Origin: Folioceros fuciformis
Lineage: Eukaryota; Anthocerotophyta; Anthocerotopsida; Anthocerotales
Reading direction: 5' to 3'
Length of the DNA stretch: 64,000 nt
Assembly: GCA_049999805.1 (NCBI GenBank)
Contig: JBNGIO010006396.1
Location: forward strand, 123,775-187,774
Shown: positions 19,747-33,465 of the stretch, piece after piece
Numbering within the stretch: the stretch's first letter is position 1
Layout of the letters: each line of letters starts with the position of its first letter
The notes under the pieces: generated by a model
Told to the model about the DNA's origin: nothing
Database searches by the model: none
Seen by the model: the letters and a program-made list of their open reading frames with translations, nothing else
Position numbers and translations under genes: made by a program

Positions 19747-22700
19747 ATGGCGGCCCTGCAGGGCAGCTCCCTGCAGCCTGCGTGCGTCGTGCAGGCCTTG
19801 ACGGACTCCGAGGCTCGGAGGAAGGAGCAGGCCAAGAGGTGCACGCCTGGATCGACCAACTCCGGACCCAGGCCGCTGCAGAGCGCGGCAGAGCTGGCCT
19901 CTTCTGCACGGGGCTCGGCAGCCGAGTGCAGCCTCCCGGAGGCCCTGCCCGCCCACTTCAACCCAATTCCGGCCAGAGTCCGCGCAGTGACCTGCTGCGC
20001 CGCGGGGTCTGTGGGCGCGGACCAGACGCGGCCCCGGGGCCAGCTCCCGGGGCTCTCAATCTCGGTGCGGAGCCTGGGGGCCGCGCTCTTCTTCGGGGGC
20101 CTTGCGGGGTTCGCCAAGACGCTCCTGTCCACCCTGCCGCCGGACTTTCTTGCGAGGTGGAAGCAGCTGTTTGCGGAGCAGCCGGCGGAGGAGGCGCAGG
20201 AGGCTGCCGAGCCGCAGCATGGAACTGTGATTTTCGACCGCTACGGCGCGGTGTTGGCCACGGTGGTGGCGGGAGGGTACAGTGGGAAGCAGCGGGATGT
20301 GGCGAAGCCGGCTCGGCAGGCGCTGCTCCGCCCCTGTGACGTCCCGTCGGCGATGTGGCAGGCCGTCGTGGCGTCGGAGGATCGCCGCTTCTTCGAGCAT
20401 CAGGGGATTGATCCTAGAGGGATTTTGAGGGCCGTTTTGTCGCTGGCGACGAGCGGGGGAGGGAGTACTATTACGCAGCAGGTGGTTGTGGGTGGTGGGG
20501 TTTGGGGAATTTCAGGTCTTGTGTGGGTGGGTGCTGTTTGTGCTGAGTTTGTGGGTGCGGCGCAGTTGGTGAAGAATGTGTTTCTTTCGAATGACCGCAA
20601 GTGGTCCAGGAAGCTTGTGGAGATTCTGTTGGCTCTGCTCATCGAGAAGCAGATGTCGAAGTGGGACATTCTTCATCTGTATCTGAACAAGGTAGGTGCT
20701 TGTGCTGGTTTTAATGCTTTGTGGGCTAAACGATGGTTGTGGGTCTTTGTGGGCTTTAGATTCAATTCAGGATGCTCCTGTACTATGTTGGGTGGGCGTG
20801 GTGTAGATATACTGGGGGCATGGAGTGTACGGGATACAGGCTGCGTCTGCACTCTATTTTGGGAAGCATCCGTCCCTTCTTTCGTTGGGGGAATGTGCGA
20901 TGCTTGCTGGGATTATACCTGCGCCTGAGCTCCTCTCTCCGTACCGCGACCCGAGCAGGTGGGGCGGGCTCTGGTTCCAGTGGATGGAAATGACTCTTCT
21001 TTGACTTGTGTCGTGTTGCTGAATAGTTCTGAAGACCGTGTTTTGCAGGGGCAAGAAACCTCAAGCGAGAGCGCTGCGGCGAATGGTTGAGGCTGGATTT
21101 TTGGATGCTGAAACAGCAGCTGCAGCTGTGAACGAGCCGATTGAGCTTGGCACGGAAACAACTGATGACGGCACCTACGGACCCTGGAGAGCCCCCTATT
21201 TTGTCAGTGAGGTGTGCATTGTTCGAGACTTCTTCCACGTGCTCAAATGTGTCGTTGTGTGGATGATGATTTTGTGCCACACGGGCTCACACCGATCTGT
21301 GAAAACGTCGGCAGGTTCTTTATGAATTGACTCAAAAATATGGCCGAGACAAGGTCCTTCGAGGAGGGTTGCAGGTACTTTCATTTTCCTTCTGGATTTG
21401 GTGCTTGCTGCCGTATTCAATCCTTCTGTCTTGGGATGACGAGGAGAACGTCATGCTGCAGGTTCACACAACTTTAGATGCAACAATGCAGGACGTTGCT
21501 GAAAGGGTGATTCGTGACGGTGCAGCTGAGTATGACGATGAGAGAGTGCTTCTAGCTGATCAAGGCGTCGAGAGAGTGTTTGGAAAGTTGGAGGTTCTTT
21601 GGAAGGAACGTGAAGAGAAGGTTGGGAAGGCTATCAAGAATGTTCTGAGAAGGTACAGTGATATTTGTTCGCATGTCTGCATCCGCTCTGCGCTGTATTT
21701 GTACGAGTTTGCCTGTATGACATCCTAAGGCTTGTGTCTGTTAGATTGTTGGTATCACCGCGAAACTAGGCTAACATGCGTTGCAGACAACTGTTGGAAT
21801 GGTGGTTCTAACTGTTTGGAGTTTTTCTAATCCAAACTGTGTCTTGTAGGATGCAAGTGGACACCGCAACGCTCATGAATGCCAGGTGACCCAGCTTCTC
21901 CATGGCCACTGTTATCATCTGCGCTTTTGTGTCTTGGTATCGTTCTGCAAGCTGACAATGTATCTGGGGAGTGCCTCAGGGAGACCTTGGAAGTTGAGGA
22001 GTCGGCCTTGTTGCAAGCAATGAATGAAGCTGCCACCTCAGCTGCTGGAGAATTTTCGAGAATGTGAGTTTCTTTTAAACGAGCTGAGTGATAATGTCCA
22101 CAGTGTATCTTTTCATTCTAACTAATGTTGCCTTCCAACCTGCAGTGAAAATCTCTTGTTAGAGGCACTTGCTCGCTTTCAGGAAGAGTCGAAAGTAGCT
22201 TCTTATGCAAGGTATGGTGCTTTGTTTGTATCAAGGACTGATCATGATCCTGTAGAGATTTGGACGGGTTTAAGTCGTTTGATGTCTACGTTTGAGCATA
22301 TTTTCCGGTTTGATTGCCTGGTTCTCTTTTTTTATTCATGTTGGAGCTCCTGTAATTCACTCAGATTGGAAGGTGCTATGGTTGCCATGGATCCTGAAGA
22401 TGGTGCAGTGCGTGTACTAGTTGGTGGAAGAGATTACTATGAGAGCAACTTCAACCGAGCAACGCAGGTATCATTCGGAATGGGGTTTTTACTTCAGAGT
22501 CCGTGTGTCTCTCTCATTCGGTAACTGAATCCTTTGTGTGGGAATCCCACGGACAGGCTCTACGTCCACCAGGGTCTACTTTCAAACCAGTTGTATACCT
22601 CACAGCCTTGGCAGAAGGCATGTAAGTGGATCGACTGTTTTCAGGAATACTGGCTACTTGCCCTACGTCTCGGATTTGAAAGTTATTGTGGGTCGGTGAG

Positions 22701-24544
22701 GCAGTGAACGTAACCATATTTTAGTGGACGAACCCTATACCATTGGAGATTTCACGCCAGAGAATTACGATAGAAAGTTTAGGGGCCAGGTGAGACTGTA
22801 TGATCTTCTTCCCAGCCTTCACATTCTGAACTCAAGGACTTGGAATGCAGACTGGTGATTGCTGAAGAGTTGCAGGTTTCTTGTCTGTACAGGTCACACT
22901 TGAAGAGTCATTGCTGAAGTCACTCAATGTGCCAACAGTGAAACTGTGTGCCGAGATCGGGGTTGACAAGGTAGTGTAGTTCTTCATCAAGAAGTCAAAG
23001 CTCAAAGCTGTGTTTGTAAATCGTAAGGGTATTCATCTGACATGTCTAGGGCGATCCAGGTGTGCCGCATGGGCAGAGCTCTTGGCATTGAAACACCGCT
23101 TCCGTATGAGCTACCTCTCTCCCTTGGTGGGTGTGAGGTGAGCACAAGCCAAGGTCAATGGAGCTGAAAACAATTGCACAGAGATCCTTGGTGTGTTTTA
23201 TTTGCTGCTAGTTTTTGAAGTAGAATTCCACGGTTGCTGAAGGTCTGAGAGTTGTTGGTTGCAGGTGACGCCATTACAGCTAGCTACAGTTTATTCTACT
23301 GTTGCTGCAGGAGGCATTCACCATAAGCCGTACCTAATCACTCGCGTAGAGACTAGTGACGGCCAGATTTTGGAAGAGGTGTGCAAGTTAGGCTTTGGAG
23401 CTTGAATTCTTCTTCTGCTATTCGTAATGATACCTGACTTGTTGGACGTTGTTCGTTTATATTGTCTCCAGCCACCTGCCAGTGCAAATTATCGTGCAGT
23501 TGTCAATGAGTATGCAGTTTCAGAGCTCAGGAAGCTTTTGCAGGTAGCAGTGGCAGCATTTTGGATACCTGGTAGAGGTCACTGGCACGCAGAGAGTGGT
23601 TGTCTTCATGCACGTTTTTGATGAGTTGTTGGCATCGCAAGGCTGTAGTTGAACGAGGAACTGGTCGACGAGCAAGATTAGGACGTCCTTGCGCTGGTAA
23701 AACTGGCACATCTGATGGTCATCGAGATGTCTGGTTTGCAGGATTTACTCCGGAGTTGTCTTGTGTGGTAGGTGCTGGTCAGCCCATCCTTTCAACTGAT
23801 TGATCGCGTCTTGTGGGCTGCATTAGTTTGTAACTACCGGAAAGCAAATATTCAGCTCACTGTATATTCCTGCCAGGTTTGGTTTGGGTACGACGACAAT
23901 GCACCAGTTGGTGGCATCCACCCAGGTGTGTTATGTTAATTCACCTCCCTTGTAGCTAACGTAGTTAGCTGTATAGGCTGTTGATCGCTGGCTCTGTATT
24001 CAAACTTGCAGGCACTGGAGCTTCACATGCTGCTCCAATATGGCGGGAATTTATGCAAACGGTGCTTGAGGTAAGAGAAGATCTGCAGTGTTTGTAAGCA
24101 CACACGCAGAACATCTTGCTGAATCTGAGCTGCTCTACAGGGCCTCCCCGTTCGGAAATTCAATGACATTGGTCGAGACAAGGATGGCAGTAGGGCCCTT
24201 GACGAATTTCAAAAGAAATCCCGAAGACCGCCTAAGATTGGCATCAAGGTGCTGCCCAGTACGATTCCCTCTTTAGTCAGATCGCTTCGAACGCAAACTT
24301 GCTTCTTACTCTTTTGTTCTCGTTGTAGGAAATACGGAGGTCATTCCAAAAGAACGAGGAGAGCCTGTCTTGGAAAGAAGTCTGGGATTGGGAGAAAGCA
24401 AGTTACATGTGGGAGGAGCGAGAGAAAATGGAGGAGTGGGCAGCCATTCGTGCTAAAAGATCGTCAGAGATAAGGGCCTTGAAGGCCCATTTGTATCAAA
24501 CGCTGGCTCGGCAAACCGTGCGGATTGATACACCAAAATCATAG
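19747..24544 (+). CDS. PBP1A-like: Class A penicillin-binding protein (peptidoglycan glycosyltransferase/transpeptidase), plastid
   Basis: Bifunctional enzyme that polymerises and cross-links peptidoglycan. The ~120-residue Ala/Arg/Ser-rich N-terminus is probably a plastid transit peptide, followed by one membrane helix (LGAALFFGGLAGFAK). Glycosyltransferase motifs are in order: EDRRFFEHQGID, GGSTITQQ (split by an 84-bp in-frame intron 20482-20565), RKLVEILLA and KWDILHLYLN. Transpeptidase motifs are complete: PPGSTFKP (active Ser), SLNVPT and AGKTGTSD. About 18-20 short exons; clear ones include 20566-20691, 20807-20958, 21048-21211, 22146-22211, 22365-22467, 22557-22621, 22705-22789, 22893-22975, 23050-23137 and 23265-23379. 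Between 21850 and 21970 I could not find a splice pair that keeps the frame. The highly charged C-terminal extension after the transpeptidase domain is unusual. In the moss Physcomitrium loss of the PBP blocks chloroplast division. Confidence 0.93.
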
Positions 24545-27500
24545 TTGCACATTGGATGCTGCGAATTGAGCCAAGCGAAAGCCTTGGATGGTCGCTGTTG
24601 TGCATCGTTTGGTGGGGTACGATGAGAATCAATCAAGCAAGAGGACTGTATTTGACGGCAGTACTTTTGTTTCATGTCCATACTCATTCCAAACTCTGTG
24701 CAGGTTTACTGCGTACGACGTGGCTCACCTCCTGTTGGGTGCATATTGACGGCAAACAGCTGCCTCTTGAAAGGTACAGGGTTTGGAGGTTTGGAAATCC
24801 TTACTGCTCTCTGAATGTCCCGAGTGCTGGAATCTGAAGTTGCTTGTCTTTTGCCTTCATAATCCCAGTCGTTCTCTTAGTGTTCGCCTGATTCATGGGA
24901 GGCAGAAAGTAACCTGGAAGTTTCGCTGACACCATCCAATCGTAATGGATGTTTTCTGATAGTAGCTTCTCAGACATGTGAGGCTCATATATGGACTCAA
25001 TGCTACTTTTCCTCTGCCTTCGTAATCCCAGTCGTTCTTTTACTGTCCGCCTGATTCATGGGAGGCAGAAAGTAACGTGGAAGAATCGCTGACACCATCC
25101 ACTCCTGTCATGGATGTTCTCTGATAGTAGCTTCTCAGACATTGGGCGCTGTTGTCTGTATCGTACTTTCCATGCCTTTGATTCCCTGAAGTCTCGTGCT
25201 TTTGTCTTCTTTTGTGTAGAACATCTGTCTGGTGGTTTATAGCAGTGCTGTGAAGTGTCTCACAAGGCATGATGAGGCAGGCACTCTGCAGGCAGATGAG
25301 ATTGATGACGAGAAATCGTTTCAGATCCCTGGCTTTCGAGCCTATGGGCTTCCTGATTGTTGCTCGTCAACATCCTCGTTGTTCCTGAATTTTGGTATGT
25401 TTTTTATGTTTTGTCAACACGAGATGAATCACAAGCACGATAATCATGCTAACTTGACCCGGGTATCCTCCATCTTGTGCTGTGCAGACTCCACAAGCGG
25501 GGAGCATTCGCATTTGAACAGGTTGGTATAGACTCCCATGGCGTTTATGGCTAGCTGTGTATATAGACCTAACCAGTGTACCAAATGTATTTACCTGTTG
25601 AACATATGACTTCGCAATGTAGCAATTGAATGCCCGCCACTTCCGCTACCCCCCCCTCCCTCCTTGTACAGGAGATAAAAGTGGATGGGAAGCTGTTTTG
25701 CGCTTTCCAAGAGTTTCCAAAAGTTAGAAAGGCAGGATGTTTGACCCACCAGCTGCGAAGTAGGAGAATCCATGCCATTGACTGCAGGACTGCGGCTACG
25801 GCACAAGACCTTGTGTGGTTCAAGCTTTAAGTTCACCGGTGCCCAAAATCTGCACACACTGGAGCAGTTGTCACGGCCTTGAATTTTGAGATCATGGTTG
25901 GCCCTCGGCATTTGCTAATCTGCATCCAGTTAGAACTCGATGTAGGTCGTCCTCCTCGGTTCACATCACAGGCGAATATGGATATACTGCACACCAACCC
26001 ATTCCGTCCCCTTCCAACAGGAGGGTGATCCTTCCAGGATTGAAAACGAGAACCTAGCGACAACGTTGTGAAGTCTCTAGCCAGCCTGTAGCGGAACCTC
26101 GCAGGCGTACCTATGCAGCAGTTCTCCAGGTCATTGAAAACTCCTCAATCAGAAAAAGCACATTTAGGGATTTGAACAGGACAATCAGCCGCTCAACTAA
26201 TTGAACACGTTCGATTCACACAATACCTCTGGTCGAGGCATCTCCTCAGACCAGATCAAGAAACATCAGGGCTGCACTCGGCTACATAGTCATGCCTGGC
26301 CCATCAGCTTTGCTTCTCTGCATTAGAAAAACATGTCATCGTAGTTTGTGACAGGGTACCGGAAGTCCGAACAAAACACCAGCAGAGCAAAACTTCGCTG
26401 ATTTTCCTCATCCGAGGACTGGCGGGGAGACAACGACAGCCGCCATGAACATGCCTTCTGGATCTACTCGTTTGCAGTTACGTACATCGAAATCCGGAAA
26501 CCGTGTCTGACAAACATCACGATTTGGATCGGAAGACAGTCTTCAGAAGAGGATCTCGTCCCTCAAAGAATTACACAAACGCGGCAAGGAGTGGTAAGTG
26601 AACAGCACGTGAGACATACCAAACAAGGCTGGTCCGGGACCTATTTGGCTGACTGCACGAGCTACAGATTGTTCCTATGTTGTGCTGTTCTGAATGAATG
26701 ACATTTGGATTACTAACCGTCCGACTCGTTGCTCTCACCGGCCGCCAAAGAGCGTCTACAGTGAAAGTGACCAATTCCTGAGGTGGAGGAACCACAATGT
26801 CATGTCATGTGCAAGCAGCAGCTTAGCAGGAGGCTCGCAAGGGCCAGCTGTTGAGGGTAGGAAAGCTGGACCTTGCAAGTGGAGCAGGTGGCGGTGGAGG
26901 CCAATATTTGCAGCTGCATGGCAGGTGGTGGAGGATGTGCCTGAGGCAATGGTGGAGGTCAGGAGGCAATCTCGGGAAGGGAGGCGAGCCACAGCTCAAG
27001 CTCACTACAGAGATGTGTCAGCACGAGCACCAGCCCATCTTGCAACATGACAAAAAGTCCAGCCCATTGTGTCCCACTTATTAGATATTGACCGACGTGC
27101 TCCAAGAGTTTAGGACTTTTACTGAAAAGGTGAGTATAAAAAAAACGACCTCAAATATATTACTCGGAGCTTGGAATGTCTAACATGTTCATGCGGCTTG
27201 GGAAAAATGTGCCACTTGTCAAAAAGGTTTTGGGGTCAATTTTATAGAACAAGAGGGTGCTTTTCCAACGCCATGACCCGGTGGGACCTTGGAGAAAGGA
27301 CATGCACGATGCTGTCACAGCTGAAGATCATCGAAAAGGAAGGCTCTTGGTGTCCTGTGCGGTTTCGTTGTACATCGACCGAATCAAGAGGGCATCCCGT
27401 TCCAACCTTGTCTCGTACTCCCCAGCATCGTCGGACGGTCCAGGTGAGAGGAATTTGGCATCGAGGAGCAACCGAGAAGAAACGCTGCTCGAGACGTGGA

Positions 27501-27624
27501 CTGTGTGGAGGAGCGCACACAATGCGTGGGCTTTATGAGGAATACCGTCCGGCATTCTCCAGCGCAGCCGACGTCTGGCTACTCGCCTGTGCACAGATTT
27601 GTGCACCTTGCTAGCTAGCCAGCC
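24545..27624. other. Long spacer, PBP to cytochrome P450
   Basis: No conserved protein was recognised on either strand. It contains the 163-bp tandem duplication listed separately. The region 26820-27010 is GC-rich. The last few hundred bases are presumably promoter and leader of the P450 gene. Confidence 0.4.
24852..25150. repeat. Tandem duplication, 163-bp period
   Basis: TGCCTT(C)ATAATCCCAGTCGTTC starts at 24852 and again at 25015. About 135 bases of each copy align closely, including TTCATGGGAGGCAGAAAGTA and GATAGTAGCTTCTCAGACAT. Confidence 0.9.
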
Positions 27625-30016
27625 ATGGCTTCCTACTTGGTGAAGTTCCTCAACCCGCACTACAAGAGAGGCGTGGAGCTGCTGCCTCCTTATCTGGCTG
27701 TGCATGCCAGAAATGCGGGTGGAGAAGTGCAGGACCTATCAATCTGGTCGCTCCTCTCAGCCTTCATTGTCGTATGGCTCGTTTTCGGCGTTTCCAGGGT
27801 CGTGTTTGGACGCGCAAAGAAGCGCAATTATCCCCCTCGTGAGTGTTGGTCGCAGATTGTGGAATGGCTCTGTTTTCTCGAGGTTAGAAGAGGAGGAGAG
27901 GAGAATGTTTCGCTTACGGGAGAGAATCGTGGTTTGAGACTCCAGTTGATTCATTGCGTAGGTGTCCCTGGATTGCCCTTGCTTGGAAATTTGCTTCAAT
28001 TGGGAGAGAAGAGGCCGCACAGGACGTTCACAAAATGGATCAAGAAATATGGTCCGATCTACTCTATTCGAACTGGAACGGTGGATTATGTTGTTATTAA
28101 CTCCGGGGAGCTGGCCAAGGAGGTGAGTTGTCCATCAAATTTGTTTGTACTGTACTGAAGCTGTTTTGCTGACGCGTGAGATTTTATGGCGGCAGGCCAT
28201 GGTGACCAAGTATGCGCAGATCTCCTCCAGACAAATGCCCGGCCCTTTGAGCATTTTGACAAGGGATAAGACGATGGTTGCAATGTCTGATTATGGTGAA
28301 CAGTACCGAACATTGAAGAAGAATATGGTTGGACACCTCCTTGGGCCGGTGCCTCAGGTGCGCAACGGTCGTTGCGGCGCCCTGTACTGCAATCTGCTGT
28401 TTCAGATTCGTTGCATTTACAGTTGGAAGGTTGGCTATGCTTACTTGGAGTGTGTGGTGGCACTGCATCCTTCAGAAAGTTAATCGACCTCTCCGACAAC
28501 GCTGCGTTGACGGCATGATTGATGCACTCCTCTCTCAAGTGTTGTCTTCCTCTCGCAAGTCTGCCAGGGTTGATGTCAGGGAGAATATAAAGCGGGGATT
28601 GTTCCCCTTCGCCATGACGCAGGTGAGGTTCATCGACTCATTTTCAGATTAGAGTCTGTCCCAAGCTCGTCTGGTCCTGACACTCGTGTACGGGCATCAT
28701 GATTGCAGGTTTTCGGTCGGAATCCTGATAGTGTCTACGTGCCTGAGTTGTCAAGATCTCTGGGCAGATGGGAGTTGTATGAAAAACTTGTCATCGACCC
28801 CTTGAAAGCTGCGATCGATGTAGATTGGCGAGATTTCTTCCCTTTCTTGAAAAAGTGCTTCTCTAACAAGCGGCTGATGGATGGAGTGAAGGGAGTTAAT
28901 GATACCAAGACTTTCATTGTCAGAGCGCTCATTGCCGAGCAAAGACAGTTGCTAGCAGCGAAGGAGGTAAGCGGACCGGTCCATCTCTCCTGCAGAAGGA
29001 CATGTATGTTGTGGCACAAGGCATGTAGTCTTGAGCAACTGGTTAACAGAAGCACCCCGGATGTGCATGCGTCAGGCTCCCGACTGCTTCTTGGATTCGG
29101 TCCTCGCGTACTCAACTTCGCTCACGGATGCTCAGCTTGAGCAGCTCACTTGGGAGCCCGTGATTGAGAGTTCTGACACTGTTCTCGTCACATCTGAATG
29201 GCTTATGTTTGAGCTTGCCATGCACCCGCACATTCAGGTGAGACAGTTGTGACTTGTTCCACCAACAGCTACAGGACGTGACATTATTGTGGTCCCAAGC
29301 CAAGGTACGTACTGTCGTAAATTAAATCCTCACGCATGGACCATGTGCCGGTGCCGTGCAGGAGAGGGTTTATCAGGAAATAAGAACCGTTGTAGGAGAC
29401 AGGATGGTGATGGAGGAAGACCTTCCCAAACTGGTGTACCTCAATGCCTGCCTCAAAGAAACCCTTCGAAAGTACCCTCCGGTGCCCATCATCCCGGCCC
29501 GAACTGTGGAAGAAGACATTCAGCTCGGCGGCTATGACATCCCCAAGGGCTGGCAGGTAATGAGATCTTATGACCTGATGATAATCGGCTAATTCCATCT
29601 ATGGAGCCTTAGCTAACGTCTAATTGATGAAACGTTCTCCCGCTGCCGGTTTGCAGGTAATCCTCAACCTCTTCGGCATCAGTAACGATCCAGAGCGATG
29701 GCCCGAGCCAGACAACTGGGATCCCCAGAGGGTCCTCCATGATGAGAAGCTAGACATGGGTTTCAAAGATTACAGGATGCTTCCTTTTGGTGCTGGCAAG
29801 CGAATGTGCGCTGGAATACAGCAAGCCATGTACCAAGTACCCGAGTTCGTCGCCGCATACATCCAACACTTTTCATGGGAGCTAGCTCCAGAGGAGGATC
29901 CCACAAAATTGGTGGAGGCAACCGTTTACCTGACCACCCACAAACTGCACCCTCTCCTGGCCATAGCCACAGCCCGACCTGGCATCACCAAGCGTCTGCC
30001 CATGGTTGAGACTTAG
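27625..30016 (+). CDS. CYP701-like: Cytochrome P450, CYP701 family, probable ent-kaurene oxidase
   Basis: Eight exons join in phase to 552 residues: 27625-27838, 27962-28122, 28196-28357, 28476-28622, 28709-28966, 29076-29237, 29362-29556, 29657-30016. The N-terminus has a membrane anchor ([17 protein letters not shown]) and then a [15 protein letters not shown] proline hinge. Other P450 marks are the I-helix [12 protein letters not shown], the ExxR motif [11 protein letters not shown] and the heme loop [11 protein letters not shown] with its Cys ligand. [25 protein letters not shown], the SSDTxLVTxEW I-helix and LTTHKLHP are characteristic of CYP701. Family members oxidise ent-kaurene stepwise to ent-kaurenoic acid, the entry to gibberellins and related diterpene regulators, at the plastid envelope or ER. 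Chemistry in this organism is inferred. Confidence 0.9.
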
Positions 30017-30397
30017 ACGTCGTTTCTGTAGCACTCTATCCACAGTAGTCTCATGTGGTAATTATCGACAGCTACCTTTAACCCTAACCTGATGGAACAT
30101 GTCGGAAAGGTGACAGGAAACTTAGAATTCTAGACCCAGGCTCAGCCTAACAGGAGATGCTGGTGCCATGGTGACTTACAATCTTGTACATATGCTAGCG
30201 TGGGTATGCGACGCAACGGTTTGGACTAGCTTGGGACTTTTGACACCCGACAACAGATACAAATCTGAATAACATGCCATGCCATGGCATCGAGAGAATC
30301 TTTCCGCAATGCGATGAAGACGACACGAGAGAAGACAACACAAACACAAACAGATTGGCATGAGATAGGCTAAGTTGGCGAGCAGAATATGATTATC
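30017..30397. other. Convergent intergenic spacer
   Basis: 3' flanks of the P450 gene (plus) and the polyubiquitin gene (minus). Nothing else seen. Confidence 0.5.
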
Positions 30398-31222
<825 letters not shown>

Positions 31223-31714
31223 TCAGCTGGACCGGAGGCGGGGCCCGCCACCATACATATGTACACAATGTCATGCTGCCCCATGCTCGGACATCCATCC
31301 TCTCTCTTCCGTTTCTTTCATACGTTTTCTTCCCGTTCGCTACCGGCTACCCTCCACCACGTTACCGTAGCTTTCACATCGCGGCAAAGCCCTGTTCACT
31401 CATGGGAGGGTATGCACGAGGATGATGTGCACCTGTTTGAAAAATAAATTAAAAATATATAGATGATTGAGGTAAAAAGAGAAATAATCGAAATGCCTCC
31501 TATAATGTACCATAAGGCGGATTAACTGTCACGGTTTATCTCCCTTTTTAGGGATAGATGATTTTTTCAATTTTTTTTCTCAAATGAATACATAAATTAG
31601 ATTAACTATCTAGAAAATGAGAGTCTTAGTAGCATGTAACATACCACAACAACATGATGTCCAATACGAGGAGAAAAACGTCTTTCATTGAGAAGGTTAA
31701 AGGTGTGCACATGA

Positions 31715-31801
31715 TGGGTTTTTAGGGTTTTAGAGTTTAGGTTTTTTAGGGTTTTAGAGTTTAGGTTTTTTAGGGTTTAGGGTTTTTAGGGTTGTAGGGT
31801 T
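31715..31801. repeat. Interstitial telomere-like repeats (TTTAGGG variants)
   Basis: About 85 bases made of TTTAGGGTTTTAGAGTTTAGG-like units, mixing perfect TTTAGGG (the plant telomere unit) with longer T-tract variants. Confidence 0.75.
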
Positions 31802-33123
31802 CTACCTCTACAAAGTGTCGGGTTTAATTGATGAAGATGAGGGGAGAAGGATGACGTCTACAAGCAGACTAAGGTGGATAACTAATGGACTAAAAGTTTA
31901 ACCCCTACAAAGTGTTGGGTTTAATTGATGACGAAGAGGGGAGAGAGGATGATGTCTACAAGTAGAATAAGATGGATAAGTGAACACATGTCCTATGTAT
32001 TGTGAATCAGGAGGGAAGAGTGTAGGAAAATATTTACAAATTTTTTGCTAAGTGAGGAGCATGTGATCTTCCTTAACAGAACCATCACACGACGACAGCA
32101 ATCAGCATAGAAGGGGAAAGGAAACAACAAACAACAAAAGTAAACATCAACTATGTTAAGCCGAAGGATATGCTTGCAAAGCCATGAAAAGCTTTCCAAG
32201 GAATACCACTTGGAGAGTGTGGCCAGCAAATTCTCGTTATGGGTCACGGAGAAAGTTTATGGATCGGGGCGCTGGCCCGCCGGCATCTTATCACTGCTCC
32301 CTTGTCCATTAAATGGAGCACATGGGGACATGGCTGGCGAGTGCTTGTTGGTCGGTTCCTCTATTTGTCTCCTCTGTGCTTTTTTGTGGGCCTAAAGGGG
32401 AAAGGGAGAGAAAGAGGGCGCTAGCTGGTTGGTGCCCTCTCTTTATTTCTTCCTCAGTTCATTAACGAAGGGCAAATGGAGGAGGGAAACGATAGGGGCA
32501 TCGGACGGTTGGCGCCCCTATTTTTTCCCCTTATGTGGACCTAACTATTGTTGTTTCCATTGTGTGTGCGTGTGTGCAGCAATTAAAAGACTTAGATTGT
32601 TGCACAACTTTCTATTTGCTTGTAGACTTGAAGCCTGGCTTCTAGGAGGACTCCTTGATTATGCAATAGGAGGGACATGGGTGAGTTCGCAAGGAGTTGA
32701 TGCGGAAGTGGAGAACCTTGTCCACACTTGGCACAAGAAGTACATATTGATGCGAATGGTAGACCCTTCATGGGAGGACAAGCAACATGTCCTTTGGGAC
32801 TGTGCCCAAAAAGGGATTGCGAAAATTACTAAGTCAAGCTACAAAGGTGGAAGGGAAGATGACAATGATGAAGAAGTCAATACTATGTAGAAACTTGTTC
32901 ATCAAACATACACAAGTGACTCCCTCTATAACCGGAGCAAGCACTTGTTGTGCTACACCACCTTCCGTCTAGATGAGGAGAGTTTGTTTTTAGTGGTGGA
33001 AGATGTGACATTATATTGTGGACTTGCCATTGCATGGGGCAAGAAAGGGGTTTGCATTAGTGGCCAATAGGGAGTATGCCTTCTTATTTGCTCCTCATTG
33101 TTTTAGAGTATCCATTGAAGATT

Positions 33124-33465
33124 GAAGTCTTCTGCATTGTAGGCTAGGAATGCTATACCTTCTATTGATAATGAAGGTGGGGAACCTTGGTGTCCAAAGT
33201 GTGAAGGTTCAAGTCTTCAGCATGGTTGGAAAGGAATGCTATACCTTCTATTGATAATGAAGGTGTGGGATCTTGGTGGCCAAAGTGTGAAGGTTGAAGT
33301 CTTTCACATTGTAAGCAAGGAATGCTACACCTTTTGCTGGTAATGAAGGTGGGCAACCTTGGTGGCCAAAGTGTGAAGGTTGAAGTCTTCCGCATTGTAG
33401 GTGAGGAATGCTACACCTTTTATTGACAATAAAGGTGAGCGGCCTTGGTGGCCAAAGTGCCCTTT
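33124..33465. repeat. Four tandem copies of an ~86-bp unit
   Basis: Each unit contains GAAGTCTTC(C/T)GCATTGTAGG-like sequence, then AAGGAATGCTA(T/C)ACCTT, AATGAAGGTG and CTTGGTGGCCAAAGTGTGAAGG. Starts lie near 33124, 33210, 33296 and 33382. Confidence 0.9.

Noticed and set aside
24852-25150. Possible snoRNA pair in the 163-bp duplication
   Set aside because: No properly spaced C and D boxes or H/ACA hairpins could be seen on either strand.
26694-27050. GC-rich open stretch upstream of the P450 gene
   Set aside because: Composition bias explains openness on both strands; no family similarity.
32429-32890. Plus-strand open stretch of 153 codons
   Set aside because: No recognisable domain, AT-rich repetitive surroundings, and no ATG context or splice partners; could be a decayed element but nothing supports a call.
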